DNA of 64,000 bases from assembly GCA_019118925.1 (NCBI GenBank), contig DWYC01000087.1, positions 87,905 to 151,904 on the forward strand, read 5' to 3'. The position numbers and the translations under genes were made by a program. Source of the stretch: Candidatus Flavonifractor intestinipullorum (GTDB taxonomy: Bacteria > Bacillota > Clostridia > Oscillospirales > Oscillospiraceae). Positions 1 through 8,897 of this stretch are shown piece by piece. Positions within the stretch are counted from its first letter, which is position 1; every line of letters starts with the position of its first letter. Below the pieces are notes generated by a model, which did not search any database, was not told the origin of the DNA, and saw only the letters and a program-made list of their open reading frames with translations.

Positions 1-1151
1 CTGCGGATATTGGTGAGGGGGGTGCGCAGCTCGTGGGAGACGTTGGCCACAAATTCCCGGCGCATCTCCTCCGTCTTGCGCTGCTCGGTCACGTCGTGGA
101 TCACCACCAGCACGCCGCCCTGCTTCTCCCGGGAGAAGGAGGCCAGCAGCAGTTCCAGGCTGCGGCCGTTCACATCCCGGGTCCCCTCCAGATAGTCGGG
201 CGGCTCCAGGTCCAGCACCCTGGAGAGAGGGGCGATGTTCCCAAAGAGCTCGTCGTAGCCGGGGCCCTCCCCGCTCCCCACCGGAACGGGACGGCCCAGC
301 ATCCGCTCGGCGGCGGGATTGGCGTGAATGACGGCGCCGGACTCGGAAAAGGCTACCACGCCGTCGGTCATGTGGAGAAAGAGCGTGTCCAGCTTGTTGC
401 GCTCGTTCTCCACCTCATCCAGCGTCTCCTGAAGCTGGCGGGCCATGGCGTTGAAGGTGCCGGTGAGAATGCCGATCTCATCCCGGGAGGCCACCTGCAA
501 TTTGTGGGAGAAATCCCCTTCGGCCACCCGCTCGGCCCCCTCGGTAAGGCGCTCGATGGGGATAATCATGGTCTTGGAGAGGAGGAAGGAGAGAAGAATG
601 GAGATGACCAGGCCGAAGAAGAGGGCCCGGATGACCAGATCGATGATGGCGCTGTTGAGGGCGGCGGCGGTCTGGCGGTTATCCTGGATATAGATGACAT
701 AGGACTCCCCGCCCCGCTGAATGGGGAAGGCCACGTCCATATAGGACGCGGAGGGGTCGCTCTGAAACCCCTCCTTCCCGTTGAGGGCGGAGAGCAGATT
801 ATTGGAGTAGCTGGCCGTCAGGTCGCCGGAGGGGTCGGAAGTGGCCAGACACCGGCCGGTCTGCCCCTCCAGCACGTAGTAGTTGCGGGTGCGCCCGTCC
901 ACGCCCAGCACGCCGGTGTAGGAGTCCAGTATCTGGGCCACCATCTCCGCGCCGTTCTCCTCCCCCTCGGTGGGGCTCTGCAAATCCCGGAGGAAGGCCA
1001 CGTCGGTGATGACCTCCTCCATCCGCTCATAAAAATCCCGCAGATAGAAGCCCACCACGGAGTTGATCAGAAACGCGCCCACCACCGTCATCAGGGACAC
1101 GATGAGCAGAGTCATGATGAGCACCAATTTCATATGCAGGCTGCGGAACAT
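1..1151 (-). CDS. Sensor histidine kinase (WalK/PhoR-like; TM, extracellular sensor, HAMP, PAS, start of HisKA), truncated at window edge
   Basis: Reverse-strand reading gives MFRSLHMKLVLIMTLLIVSLMTVVGAFLINSVVGFYLRDF... and ends ...EEMRREFVANVSHELRTPLTNIRS (H-box) at base 1; lies directly upstream of a response regulator gene on the same strand. Confidence 0.9.
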   Translation of the reverse strand, partial: MFRSLHMKLVLIMTLLIVSLMTVVGAFLINSVVGFYLRDFYERMEEVITDVAFLRDLQSPTEGEENGAEMVAQILDSYTGVLGVDGRTRNYYVLEGQTGRCLATSDPSGDLTASYSNNLLSALNGKEGFQSDPSASYMDVAFPIQRGGESYVIYIQDNRQTAAALNSAIIDLVIRALFFGLVISILLSFLLSKTMIIPIERLTEGAERVAEGDFSHKLQVASRDEIGILTGTFNAMARQLQETLDEVENERNKLDTLFLHMTDGVVAFSESGAVIHANPAAERMLGRPVPVGSGEGPGYDELFGNIAPLSRVLDLEPPDYLEGTRDVNGRSLELLLASFSREKQGGVLVVIHDVTEQRKTEEMRREFVANVSHELRTPLTNIR

Positions 1152-1187
1152 GGCGGGACCTCCTCGTTTGAACGGGACTGGATGCGC

Positions 1188-1898
1188 TTATACCGAATGA
1201 AAGTAGTAACCCTGCCCCCGGCGGGTGAGGATGAACTGAGGAGAGGCGGGGTCGTCCTCCACCTTCTCCCGCAGGCGGCGGATGGCCACGTCCACCGCCC
1301 GCACGTCGCCCACGTAGCCCTCGTAATTCCAGACGTGCTCCATCAGGGCTTCCCGGGAGAACACCTTTCCCGGCTGGGCGGTCAGGAACTTGATAAGCTC
1401 ATACTCCCGCTGGGTCAGGTCCAGGGGGCGGCCGTCCTTGTAGACCGCCATCTGGTCGGTATCGACGGCGATGCGCCGCCCGGCAGGCGGAGCAGAGGCC
1501 GCGGAGGGGCCGGGAGCGCGGGCGGAGAGCATCTCGGTGCGGCGGATGTTGGCCTTGACCCGGGCCAGCAGCTCCCGCATGGAGAAGGGTTTGGTGATGT
1601 AGTCGTCGGCCCCCAGCTCCAGGCCCAGGACCTTGTCGGTCTCCTCCTCCCGGGCGGTGAGCATGATGATGGGGGCGCTGCGGTTCTGAGCCCGGATGGC
1701 TTTGCACACGTCAAAGCCGTTCATTTTGGGCAGCATCAGGTCCAGAAGGACCAGATCCGGATTCCGCTCCAGGGCCAGCTGCAATCCGGTCTGGCCGTCG
1801 TAGGCCTCCAGGGTATCGTAGCCCTCCCGCTTCAGATTAAAGCTGAGGATATCCACGATGTTTTTTTCGTCCTCCACAATCAGGACACATTTGCTCAT
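1188..1898 (-). CDS. OmpR/PhoB-family response regulator (WalR-like)
   Basis: MSKCVLIVEDEKNIVDILSFNLKREGYD..., LLDLMLPKMNGFDVC phosphoacceptor region, C-terminal winged helix (VWNYEGYVGDVRAVDVAIRRLREKVEDDP). Confidence 0.95.
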   Translation of the reverse strand: MSKCVLIVEDEKNIVDILSFNLKREGYDTLEAYDGQTGLQLALERNPDLVLLDLMLPKMNGFDVCKAIRAQNRSAPIIMLTAREEETDKVLGLELGADDYITKPFSMRELLARVKANIRRTEMLSARAPGPSAASAPPAGRRIAVDTDQMAVYKDGRPLDLTQREYELIKFLTAQPGKVFSREALMEHVWNYEGYVGDVRAVDVAIRRLREKVEDDPASPQFILTRRGQGYYFHSV

Positions 1899-1942
1899 AG
1901 AAGCCTCCTTTTCTGCCGGTGGTGGGAGAGGGATCGCTGTGC

Positions 1943-2479
1943 CTACCGCGCCAGGAGCGTCTTGACCTTCAGCACGGTGGCCACAGTCTTGCCGTCGGCG
2001 ATCTCGCCGGACATAACCTGCTCCACCAGCGTCTGAAAGGGGATGCGCTCCCCCTCCAGGAACTCGTCCTCGTCGGGGTGGGCGGCCTCCTGGTGCAGGC
2101 CCCGGGCCAGGTACATGTGCAGCACCTCGGTGGAGAAGCCGGGGGAGGTGTAGAGCTCTCCCAGATAGATCAGCTCGTCGGGCACCGCGCCCACCTCCTC
2201 GCCCAGCTCCCGCAGGGCGGCCAGACGGTGGTCCTCCCCGTACTCCAGCTTTCCGGCGGGCAGCTCGGTGACTACCTTTTGGAAGGGATAGCGGAACTGG
2301 CGCACGACGGCCACAGTATCGTCGTCGTACAGGGGGAGGATGGCCACCCCGCCGGGGTGTTCCACCACCTCCCGCGTGGTGACCCGGCCGTTGGGCAGCT
2401 GGGCCTTGTCCAGACGGACGGTGACGATGCGGCCCTGGAATTTGATCTCACTGGATACGGTTTTTTCATAGAGCTCCAT
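1943..2479 (-). CDS. NUDIX hydrolase (ADP-ribose pyrophosphatase-like)
   Basis: MELYEKTVSSEIKFQGRIVTVRLDKAQLPNG...; Nudix-box-like ELPAGKLEYGEDHRLAALRELGEEVG. Confidence 0.9.
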   Translation of the reverse strand: MELYEKTVSSEIKFQGRIVTVRLDKAQLPNGRVTTREVVEHPGGVAILPLYDDDTVAVVRQFRYPFQKVVTELPAGKLEYGEDHRLAALRELGEEVGAVPDELIYLGELYTSPGFSTEVLHMYLARGLHQEAAHPDEDEFLEGERIPFQTLVEQVMSGEIADGKTVATVLKVKTLLAR

Positions 2480-2685
2480 GGGGCAAAACTCCTTTCGGGA
2501 CAAAACCCGGTCGTCTTTTTTACAAGCAGGTCTAGTGTACCACAAAATATTCCGTTCCGCCACCCCGGAAGGGCGGGCGGGGCGGCTGCCAGACATTACA
2601 GCTATCCGCCCGCCGGGGCGGGCGGTATAATGAGGGGCAGACAGGCGCGCCCGGCCGCGCCCATTTGACGAGAGGGGAATCGCTT

Positions 2686-3192
2686 ATGACCATCCATCCC
2701 ATTCAAGGGGCCGGTGTGGCCCTGTACATCACGCCCGCTGAGCTGGAGACCAGAGGGCTCACCGCCCGGGAACTCTCTGCCGTTCAGGCCGGGGCGCTGG
2801 CCCGGCAGGCCTGCGCGGCGGTGGGGCTCCTCCCGGAGGGGGAGCTGGAGATTGAGGCCTTTCCGGACCGAAGCGGGGTTTTGCTCTTTGTCCGCTTCCG
2901 CCCTCCGGAGCGGATGTGGTTTTCCTTTGAGACGCTGGAGCCCCTCTTTGCCGCCGCCCGGGCGGGGGAGGAGCCCCCGGAGCGCTGCGCCCTCTACTGG
3001 TGCGCCCAGCGGTGGTGGCTCTCCCTGGAGGGGGAGGCGGAATCCTGGGCGGCCCGCCTCTCCGAGTTCGGCCGCCGGGAGCGGGAACGGCCCCATCTGG
3101 CCGCCCACCTGGCCGAATTTGGGCAGACGGTGTTTCCATGCCGGGCCCTCCACGAGCTGGGCCGCTACGCCCCGGCCCGGGAGCGCGCGTGA
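2686..3192 (+). CDS. MecA-like adaptor protein (tentative)
   Basis: About 168 aa; two-part layout with C-terminal LSEFGRRERERPHLAAHLAEFGQTVFPCRALHELGRY resembling the MecA C-terminal pattern (LxEYGxVIxxxxALxxLxxY). Confidence 0.5.
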   Translation: MTIHPIQGAGVALYITPAELETRGLTARELSAVQAGALARQACAAVGLLPEGELEIEAFPDRSGVLLFVRFRPPERMWFSFETLEPLFAAARAGEEPPERCALYWCAQRWWLSLEGEAESWAARLSEFGRRERERPHLAAHLAEFGQTVFPCRALHELGRYAPARERA

Positions 3193-3210
3193 GAAGGGGC
3201 CCGCCGCCGG

Positions 3211-3384
3211 TCAGGAGTTGATGAGAGCGGCCAGGAGAAAGACCAATGCGCCGGAGAAGAAGCTGGAGAGGACCTTGTACCGATAGGCGGACTGCTCATC
3301 CGGGCTGCGCAGAGCGTTGATGAGGCACACGGGGAGGGCAAACCCCAGCGCAGCGGCCGCGAGGATTGCAAGATTCGTGAGCAT
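3211..3384 (-). CDS. Small two-TM membrane protein, hypothetical
   Basis: 57 aa MLTNLAILAAAALGFALPVCLINALRSPDEQSAYRYKVLSSFFSGALVFLLAALINS with an upstream AGGAGGT-like RBS. Confidence 0.5.
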   Translation of the reverse strand: MLTNLAILAAAALGFALPVCLINALRSPDEQSAYRYKVLSSFFSGALVFLLAALINS

Positions 3385-3506
3385 AAGGAGACCTCCTTTT
3401 GATTTTCCTGACAAAAGAATACCATAATTCCCACCTTGGGACAAGATAAGGGCACTTGACAGGTATGTTATAATAAAGTACACTTGAGACGATACCCGGG
3501 AAGGAG

Positions 3507-3986
3507 ATGAACGCCGTGGAGCACAAGGGCACCAAGCTGATCGCCAAAAACAGCAAAGCCTTTCACGATTACTTCATTGAAGAGCGCCTGGAGGCGGGCA
3601 TCTCTCTGGCCGGGACGGAGGTCAAATCCATCCGGCAGGGCCATGTAAACCTGAAGGACTCCTTCTGTATCATCAAGGACGGTCAGATGCAGGTGCTGGG
3701 GATGCACATCAGCCCCTATGAGAAGGGCAATGTGTTCAACAAAGACCCCCTCCGCCCCCGGCAGCTCCTGATGCACAAACGGGAAATCCGCCGCCTGTAC
3801 GCCAGGACCAAGCAGGACGGATACGCCCTGATCCCCCTCTCCCTGTACTTCAAGGGACCGCGGGTGAAGATCGAGGTGGGCCTCGCCCGGGGCAAGAAGC
3901 TCTACGACAAGCGGGAGACGGCGGCGGCCCGGGACGCCAAGCGGGAGATGGACCGCGCCATGAAATCCCGCCGGAATTACGATTAA
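3507..3986 (+). CDS. smpB: SsrA-binding protein
   Basis: [42 protein letters not shown]... typical SmpB; ssrA lies downstream. Confidence 0.97.
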   Translation: MNAVEHKGTKLIAKNSKAFHDYFIEERLEAGISLAGTEVKSIRQGHVNLKDSFCIIKDGQMQVLGMHISPYEKGNVFNKDPLRPRQLLMHKREIRRLYARTKQDGYALIPLSLYFKGPRVKIEVGLARGKKLYDKRETAAARDAKREMDRAMKSRRNYD

Positions 3987-4015
3987 ACGGTGAAAAAGAA
4001 AGGAAGTGCCCTCCC

Positions 4016-4540
4016 ATGGCTCAAAATCCCATCGTCACCATTGAGATGGAGAACGGCGGCAAGATGGTAGCCGAACTCTATCCCGATGTGGCGCCCAATA
4101 CGGTGCGCAACTTCATCAGCCTGGCGCAGTCCGGCTTTTATAACGGCCTGATCTTCCACCGGGTGATTCCCGGCTTTATGATCCAGGGCGGCTGCCCCCA
4201 GGGCACCGGTATGGGCGGCCCCGGCTACTCCATCAAGGGGGAGTTTGCCCGAAACGGGTTCCGGCAGAACACCCTCCGGCACGACCGGGGCGTCCTCTCC
4301 ATGGCCCGGGCCGTGCACCCCAACTCGGCGGGCAGCCAGTTCTTCATTATGGTGGAGAAGGCCCCCCACCTGGACGGCGATTATGCCGCCTTCGGCAAGG
4401 TGATCGAGGGGATGGACGTGGCCGACGCCATCGTGAATGCCGACCGGGACCGGATGGATAAACCATTCCAGGATCAGCGGATGAAGTCGGTGACGGTAGA
4501 GACCTTCGGCGTGGACTATCCCGCGCCGGAGAAGTGCTGA
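4016..4540 (+). CDS. Cyclophilin-type peptidyl-prolyl cis-trans isomerase
   Basis: MAQNPIVTIEMENGGKMVAELYPDVAPNTVRNFISLAQSGFYNGLIFHRVIPGFMIQGG... Confidence 0.95.
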   Translation: MAQNPIVTIEMENGGKMVAELYPDVAPNTVRNFISLAQSGFYNGLIFHRVIPGFMIQGGCPQGTGMGGPGYSIKGEFARNGFRQNTLRHDRGVLSMARAVHPNSAGSQFFIMVEKAPHLDGDYAAFGKVIEGMDVADAIVNADRDRMDKPFQDQRMKSVTVETFGVDYPAPEKC

Positions 4541-4702
4541 ACCGAAGCTCAACTTTTTCATTTCACGCGGATATGTTCTGCGGCCTCCCCTCTCCCGGCG
4601 AAGCCCAGCGTAAGCGGGTTCGCCGGGAAGGCGAGGAGCAAGGAAACGGAACGAGGGATACCCGTAAGGGGGTTCTGAGTGAAGCGGACTTTGCGACGAG
4701 CC

Positions 4703-5050
4703 GGGGGCGTACTGGTTTCGACGGGGACGTGGGGGCCGGAATAGCGGGCGGATGCGCCTATCATCCTTAAAATGGGCAACTTATAAATTAAAGAACAACG
4801 ATAACGTTGAGCTTGTCGCGGCTTAAGCCGTGACCGTCCTGTCCGGAAGGACCACGAGCCGGAACGGGGCGTCGTTTAGTGGTGCCCGTGCGTGCGCAAA
4901 GCTTTGAGCGCACCATGAATCATGAAGCTACCAAGCCCTGTAGTTTGACGGCCTACGCCAGGGTGAGGGAATGTAAATGACCGTCTGCGCCCGGAGAAGT
5001 TCTTGCTGAAGCGTTTTCGGACGGGGGTTCGACTCCCCCCGCCTCCACCA
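4703..5050 (+). ncRNA. ssrA: transfer-messenger RNA (tmRNA)
   Basis: 5' GGGGGCGTACTGGTTTCGACGGGGACG pairs with 3' CGCCTCC-ACCA; T-arm GGGGGTTCGACTCCCCC; internal tag ORF 4776-4826 ending GCGGCTTAA. Confidence 0.97.
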
Positions 5051-5086
5051 AAAAGAAGCACCTGCCTTGCAGGTGCTTCTTTTTTC
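5051..5086 (+). terminator. Rho-independent terminator after ssrA
   Basis: AAGAAGCACCTGCCTTGCAGGTGCTTCTTTTTT. Confidence 0.9.
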
Positions 5087-5142
5087 TATCGATGGAACGG
5101 AAAACGGCCTGGATGAAATAAATCCGGCGCTCTGGAAAAAAG

Positions 5143-6492
5143 CTATCCCCGCAGCTGATAGCGGGAGAGGTGGAGGCTGCGCATACAAAGGGCGAAGAGG
5201 ACCGAGCTGATGGCCCAGGTCATGGGGTAGGCCCAATAGACCACCGTGATGCTGGAATAGAGGCGGATAGCGACGGTGATGTAAATGATCCGCAGAACAC
5301 ACCAGACCGAGAGCATGATCACCATCGGGACCACAGGACGGCCCAGCCCCCGCAGGATACCCGAGCAGCAGTGAGAAAAGGAGAGCAGGAAGTAGAAAAA
5401 GGACACCGTGCGGGCATAGTGGACGCCGTAGGCCACCACCGCGGGGTCGCTGTTGAAGAGCGCCACAAAAACGGGGGAGCCGGCAAAAATCAGCCCGCCG
5501 ATCAATTCGGCCAGGATAGGACTGCAGACAAGGCTGAATTTGATTCCGCGCTCCACGCGGTCGTACCGCCCGGCCCCCACGTTCTGGCTCACAAAGGTGG
5601 ACAGGGACAGAGAGAAGCAGGTCACAGGCAGGAAAGCGAAGCCCTCGACTTTGCTGTACGCCCCGCAGCCCGCCATGGCCACCGAGCCGAAGGAGTTGAT
5701 ATTGGACTGCACGATCACGTTGGCCAGGGAGATCACCGAGTTCTGCACCCCGGACGGGATGCCCAGTGTGACGACCTGGCGCAAAATGGGGCCGGTAAAG
5801 GCGATTTTCCGCCAGTTGAGGCGGTAGCCCTCCCGGGTGCGGGTCAGCTTGCGGAAGGCCAGATAGGCGCTCAGCGCCTGGCTGATGATGGTGGCCAGAG
5901 CGGCGCTGCCCACCCCCCGGCGGAAGACGGCCACAAAGAGCAGGTCCAGGACCACATTGGTCAGGGAGGCCAGGATCAAATAGACCATGGGACTGCGGCT
6001 GTCCCCCACCGACTGGAGGATGCTCGCTTCCATATTGTAGAGGACCACTGCGCTGGAGCCCAGGAAGTAGACCCGGAAATACAGGATGGAGTTTCCAATC
6101 ACGTCGTCCGGGGTCCCCATCCACCGCAGGATCTGCGGCGTGAGGATTACGCCGGCCACCGTCAGAACCACACCGGCGGCGAGACCCAGGGCGATGGTCG
6201 TGTGAACGGCCTGCTCCAGGCGCTTCTGGTCCTTGGCCCCGTAGTAGCGCGCCACCAGCACCCCCGCGCCAATGGCCACACCGTTGATAAAGCCCACGAG
6301 AAGATAGATCAAACTGGAGGAGGAGCTGACTGCGGCCAGGGCCTGCCGCCCGATAAACTGGCCTACAATCAGGGAATCCACCGCATTGTAGAGCTGCTGA
6401 AACAGATTGCTCAGAAAAATGGGGAATGCAAGCGCGGCAATCTTTTTGGGCACGCTGCCCGTGGTTAGAGAGCGCTCCTCTTCGTCCACCAT
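5143..6492 (-). CDS. MATE family efflux transporter
   Basis: MVDEEERSLTTGSVPKKIAALAFPIFLSNLFQQLYNAVDSLIVGQFIG... Confidence 0.95.
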   Translation of the reverse strand: MVDEEERSLTTGSVPKKIAALAFPIFLSNLFQQLYNAVDSLIVGQFIGRQALAAVSSSSSLIYLLVGFINGVAIGAGVLVARYYGAKDQKRLEQAVHTTIALGLAAGVVLTVAGVILTPQILRWMGTPDDVIGNSILYFRVYFLGSSAVVLYNMEASILQSVGDSRSPMVYLILASLTNVVLDLLFVAVFRRGVGSAALATIISQALSAYLAFRKLTRTREGYRLNWRKIAFTGPILRQVVTLGIPSGVQNSVISLANVIVQSNINSFGSVAMAGCGAYSKVEGFAFLPVTCFSLSLSTFVSQNVGAGRYDRVERGIKFSLVCSPILAELIGGLIFAGSPVFVALFNSDPAVVAYGVHYARTVSFFYFLLSFSHCCSGILRGLGRPVVPMVIMLSVWCVLRIIYITVAIRLYSSITVVYWAYPMTWAISSVLFALCMRSLHLSRYQLRG

Positions 6493-6592
6493 GAATATTA
6501 GCCTCCTTCACCGGCGCTGGAGACGGCCGCCGGCACCCAACAGTATAGCACGAACGCCGCCGGTTTCAAAGAAGCTTTCGCTCAGTTCCGAT

Positions 6593-7855
6593 TTATATCT
6601 GAGTTTGGGACGGAGCGGGAGGCGTCTCCTCCAGCGCGGCGAAAAACGGGACCGACGCGGCGCCGATGAGGCCGACCAGAAGGCCGCTGGGCAGGAGAAC
6701 CCAATAGGGGGCGTGGGAGAAGCAGTCGAAAAGCGCGCCGTAGAGGAGCTGCCCCACGGGCTGCGCGCACATGGAGAGGGTAAAGACGTAGGACATAACC
6801 TTGCCCATCAGGCGCTCGGGCGTGCGGCTCTGGATGACGGTGATGGCGCAGGTGGAAAAGAGGCTGCACCCGAACTGGCAGGCACAGAACACCGCCAGCA
6901 GAACCGCATACCGGGCCAGGGGCCCCAGCGGGAGCAGAAAGGCCAGTCCGGCCGGGAGCAGGCACAGTCCAAACCCCACAAATACGGCGGCGAGCCGGCG
7001 CAGGCGGAGGGTTTGAGCTCTCCATCCCACAAACAGGCTGCCCAGAATGGCCGACACGCCCATCGCGCTCTCGGCCGCGCCGTAGTGCTCTGCGGAGAGG
7101 CCGAGGACGGTACGCACCAGATAGGGGAACCCCACTACGGCCGTCCCCGCCACAAACAGGCTGACCAGCGCGGCCAGAAGGAGCAGTTTCAGGATGCCGG
7201 GCTGTTCCCGGCGCAGGAAGTGCAGGCAGGTGCGGACGTCCTCCCGGAGGGGGACGCCGGGGCGCGGACCGTGCGCCGGGTCCGGGTCCTCCAGATGAAT
7301 CTGGCGCTCCAGGAGCGCGGTGAGGAAAAAACAGGCGGCCGCGCCCCACAGGACGGGCGGGAGGCCAAAGGCGGCGTAGACGACGCTGCCCAAAAACGGG
7401 GTGAACAGGGAGGTGACGGCCTGTACCTGGCTGACCACCGCATTGCCCCTGGCCAGATTTGCCCCGGAGAGCATCTGCGGGATGCAGGCCTGGACGGTGG
7501 GGGACTCCAGCGCGCCCAGAATAGAGAGTATCACCAGCAGAGCGCCAATGGAGAAGAGCGTATTTCCCAGAGAGAGAACCAGGGCGGACGCCAGCACCAC
7601 CGCCCCGGAAAGGGCATCCAGCGCCACCATAATCCTGCGCCGGTTCACCCGGTCCGCCAGAATGCCGCCAAAGGGAGAGAGCAGCACGGTGGGGAGCATG
7701 GAGAGCGCCAGCAGCGAGGCGAACACCGAGGCCGACCCGGTCTGCTCCAGCACGTACATGGAAAGGGCGAATTTCAAGGTGTAATTGCCCGTCAGCGAGG
7801 CGGCCTGCCCCAAAATGAGGAGGACAAAATTGCGGTGAAACCGTGTGTCTCTCAT
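6593..7855 (-). CDS. MFS transporter (drug-efflux type)
   Basis: MRDTRFHRNFVLLILGQAASLTGNYTLKFALSMYVLEQTGSASVFA...; start chosen at 7855 because an SD (GGGAGGGG) and the ATGA overlap with a leader ORF fall there. Confidence 0.9.
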   Translation of the reverse strand: MRDTRFHRNFVLLILGQAASLTGNYTLKFALSMYVLEQTGSASVFASLLALSMLPTVLLSPFGGILADRVNRRRIMVALDALSGAVVLASALVLSLGNTLFSIGALLVILSILGALESPTVQACIPQMLSGANLARGNAVVSQVQAVTSLFTPFLGSVVYAAFGLPPVLWGAAACFFLTALLERQIHLEDPDPAHGPRPGVPLREDVRTCLHFLRREQPGILKLLLLAALVSLFVAGTAVVGFPYLVRTVLGLSAEHYGAAESAMGVSAILGSLFVGWRAQTLRLRRLAAVFVGFGLCLLPAGLAFLLPLGPLARYAVLLAVFCACQFGCSLFSTCAITVIQSRTPERLMGKVMSYVFTLSMCAQPVGQLLYGALFDCFSHAPYWVLLPSGLLVGLIGAASVPFFAALEETPPAPSQTQI

Positions 7856-7956
7856 ACGCCCCTCCCAACGGTCCAAAGGCGGCGCGGTTCCCGCCCCGGC
7901 CCGGCGTACCACCGGGCGGCGGCCGCAGTCCTGTGGTTCCAGCATGGTTTCATCAT
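7852..7956 (-). CDS. Putative 34-aa leader peptide upstream of and overlapping the MFS gene (TGA overlaps ATG as ATGA)
   Basis: Reverse strand AAAGGAGGTATTCTCT-ATGATGAAACCATGCTGG...GGCGTATGA; translation MMKPCWNHRTAAAARWYAGPGREPRRLWTVGRGV*; good SD at 8-nt spacing. Confidence 0.4.
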   Translation of the reverse strand: MMKPCWNHRTAAAARWYAGPGREPRRLWTVGRGV

Positions 7957-7973
7957 AGAGAATACCTCCTTTT

Positions 7974-7992
7974 CATACCTTCTAAAGGTATG
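7974..7992. promoter_or_regulatory. Palindromic operator candidate CATACCTT-CTA-AAGGTATG
   Basis: Perfect 8-nt arms with a 3-nt spacer, between the tetR gene and the MFS gene. Confidence 0.7.
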
Positions 7993-8010
7993 TAATAAAC
8001 CAGAAAAAAC

Positions 8011-8028
8011 AGGTATATATCATACCTT
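8011..8028. promoter_or_regulatory. Second operator candidate AGGTAT-ATATC-ATACCT sharing the same half-site
   Basis: Shares the AGGTAT/ATACCT half-sites of the 7974-7992 palindrome. Confidence 0.6.
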
Positions 8029-8044
8029 CTCAATGAATGTATAT

Positions 8045-8071
8045 GGTTAAAATAAAACTGCCCGAGGGCAA
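8045..8071 (-). terminator. Terminator/attenuator after the tetR gene
   Basis: Reverse strand TTGCCCTCGGGCAGTTTTATTTT immediately after the stop at 8074. Confidence 0.7.
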
Positions 8072-8073
8072 TT

Positions 8074-8721
8074 TTATTCCTGGCCGGGCAGCTGGTCGAA
8101 AAACGCGTCCACCACCCGCCAGAGCTGTTCGTCAAAGAGAGGAACGCCCATGTTCTCCAACATCTCCCCCAGGAAGCGGAACTTGTCCCGCATTTGCTCC
8201 CTGGTGGCCGGAAAGACCGCCGGAAGCAGCCACAGGCTGGTGAGCAGAGGCAGCAGCTCGGCGAGCTCCCTGGCGTATTTGGTGTGGATGGAGCCGTCCC
8301 GGTTGCCCTCTTCCAGCAGCTCCTGAAAGTAAGGGGTGAGCACCTCCCGGTTGGAGCGGATCATTTCCACCAGCAGTTTGGGATTCTGGGTGATGGGGAT
8401 GGCCTGCACCGTCAGACGGACACGGTCGTGGTCGCCCTGATTGAGGCGCACCACCTCCCGAAGCTTCTCCAGCCCGCTGAGATCGGAGCGCTTCCGGACG
8501 GCCTCAAAGGGGTTGTTGGTAAAAAACATCCGGTCGCTCACGGCGTCCAGAATCTCTTCCTTGGACTTGAAGTGGTGATAGACAGCCCCCTTGGTCAGAC
8601 CGCCCAGACCGTCTACAATATCCTGGATGGTGGTGTGCTCATAGCCTTTCTCCAAAAAGAGGCGCTGCGATACGTCCAGAATCCGCTCTACGGTGACCTC
8701 CGGATATTTGTTTCGGGCCAT
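8074..8721 (-). CDS. TetR/AcrR family transcriptional regulator
   Basis: MARNKYPEVTVERILDVSQRLFLEKGYEHTTIQDIVDGLGGLTKGAVYHHFKSKEEILDAV. Confidence 0.95.
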   Translation of the reverse strand: MARNKYPEVTVERILDVSQRLFLEKGYEHTTIQDIVDGLGGLTKGAVYHHFKSKEEILDAVSDRMFFTNNPFEAVRKRSDLSGLEKLREVVRLNQGDHDRVRLTVQAIPITQNPKLLVEMIRSNREVLTPYFQELLEEGNRDGSIHTKYARELAELLPLLTSLWLLPAVFPATREQMRDKFRFLGEMLENMGVPLFDEQLWRVVDAFFDQLPGQE

Positions 8722-8761
8722 GGGTCCGCCCCCTCCCATAACATTCGGTTAGTATGTATTT

Positions 8762-8790
8762 ATTATAGGGGACGATGCCGCAGCTGTCAA
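8762..8790 (-). promoter_or_regulatory. Consensus sigma70/sigmaA promoter of the tetR gene
   Basis: Reverse strand TTGACA-17 nt-TATAAT. Confidence 0.85.
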
Positions 8791-8897
8791 GCCCGGCGTT
8801 TCCCGATAAACGGGAGGATACCTCTGCGATTGACGTGAGCAAATGCCGCTATTATAATAAAAAAGTATATAGAAAAGCGTTAGTACACGCGGGAGGA

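Noticed and set aside
33-2036. 667-aa plus-strand ORF
   Set aside because: Antisense shadow of the histidine kinase, response regulator and NUDIX genes; high-GC artefact with low-complexity composition
4876-5061. Minus-strand ORF ending in GGGSRTPVRKRF
   Set aside because: Lies across the tmRNA 3' end; the tRNA-like T-arm antisense commonly gives such spurious peptides
4928-6511. 527-aa minus-strand ORF
   Set aside because: Out-of-frame shadow of the MATE gene running into the tmRNA
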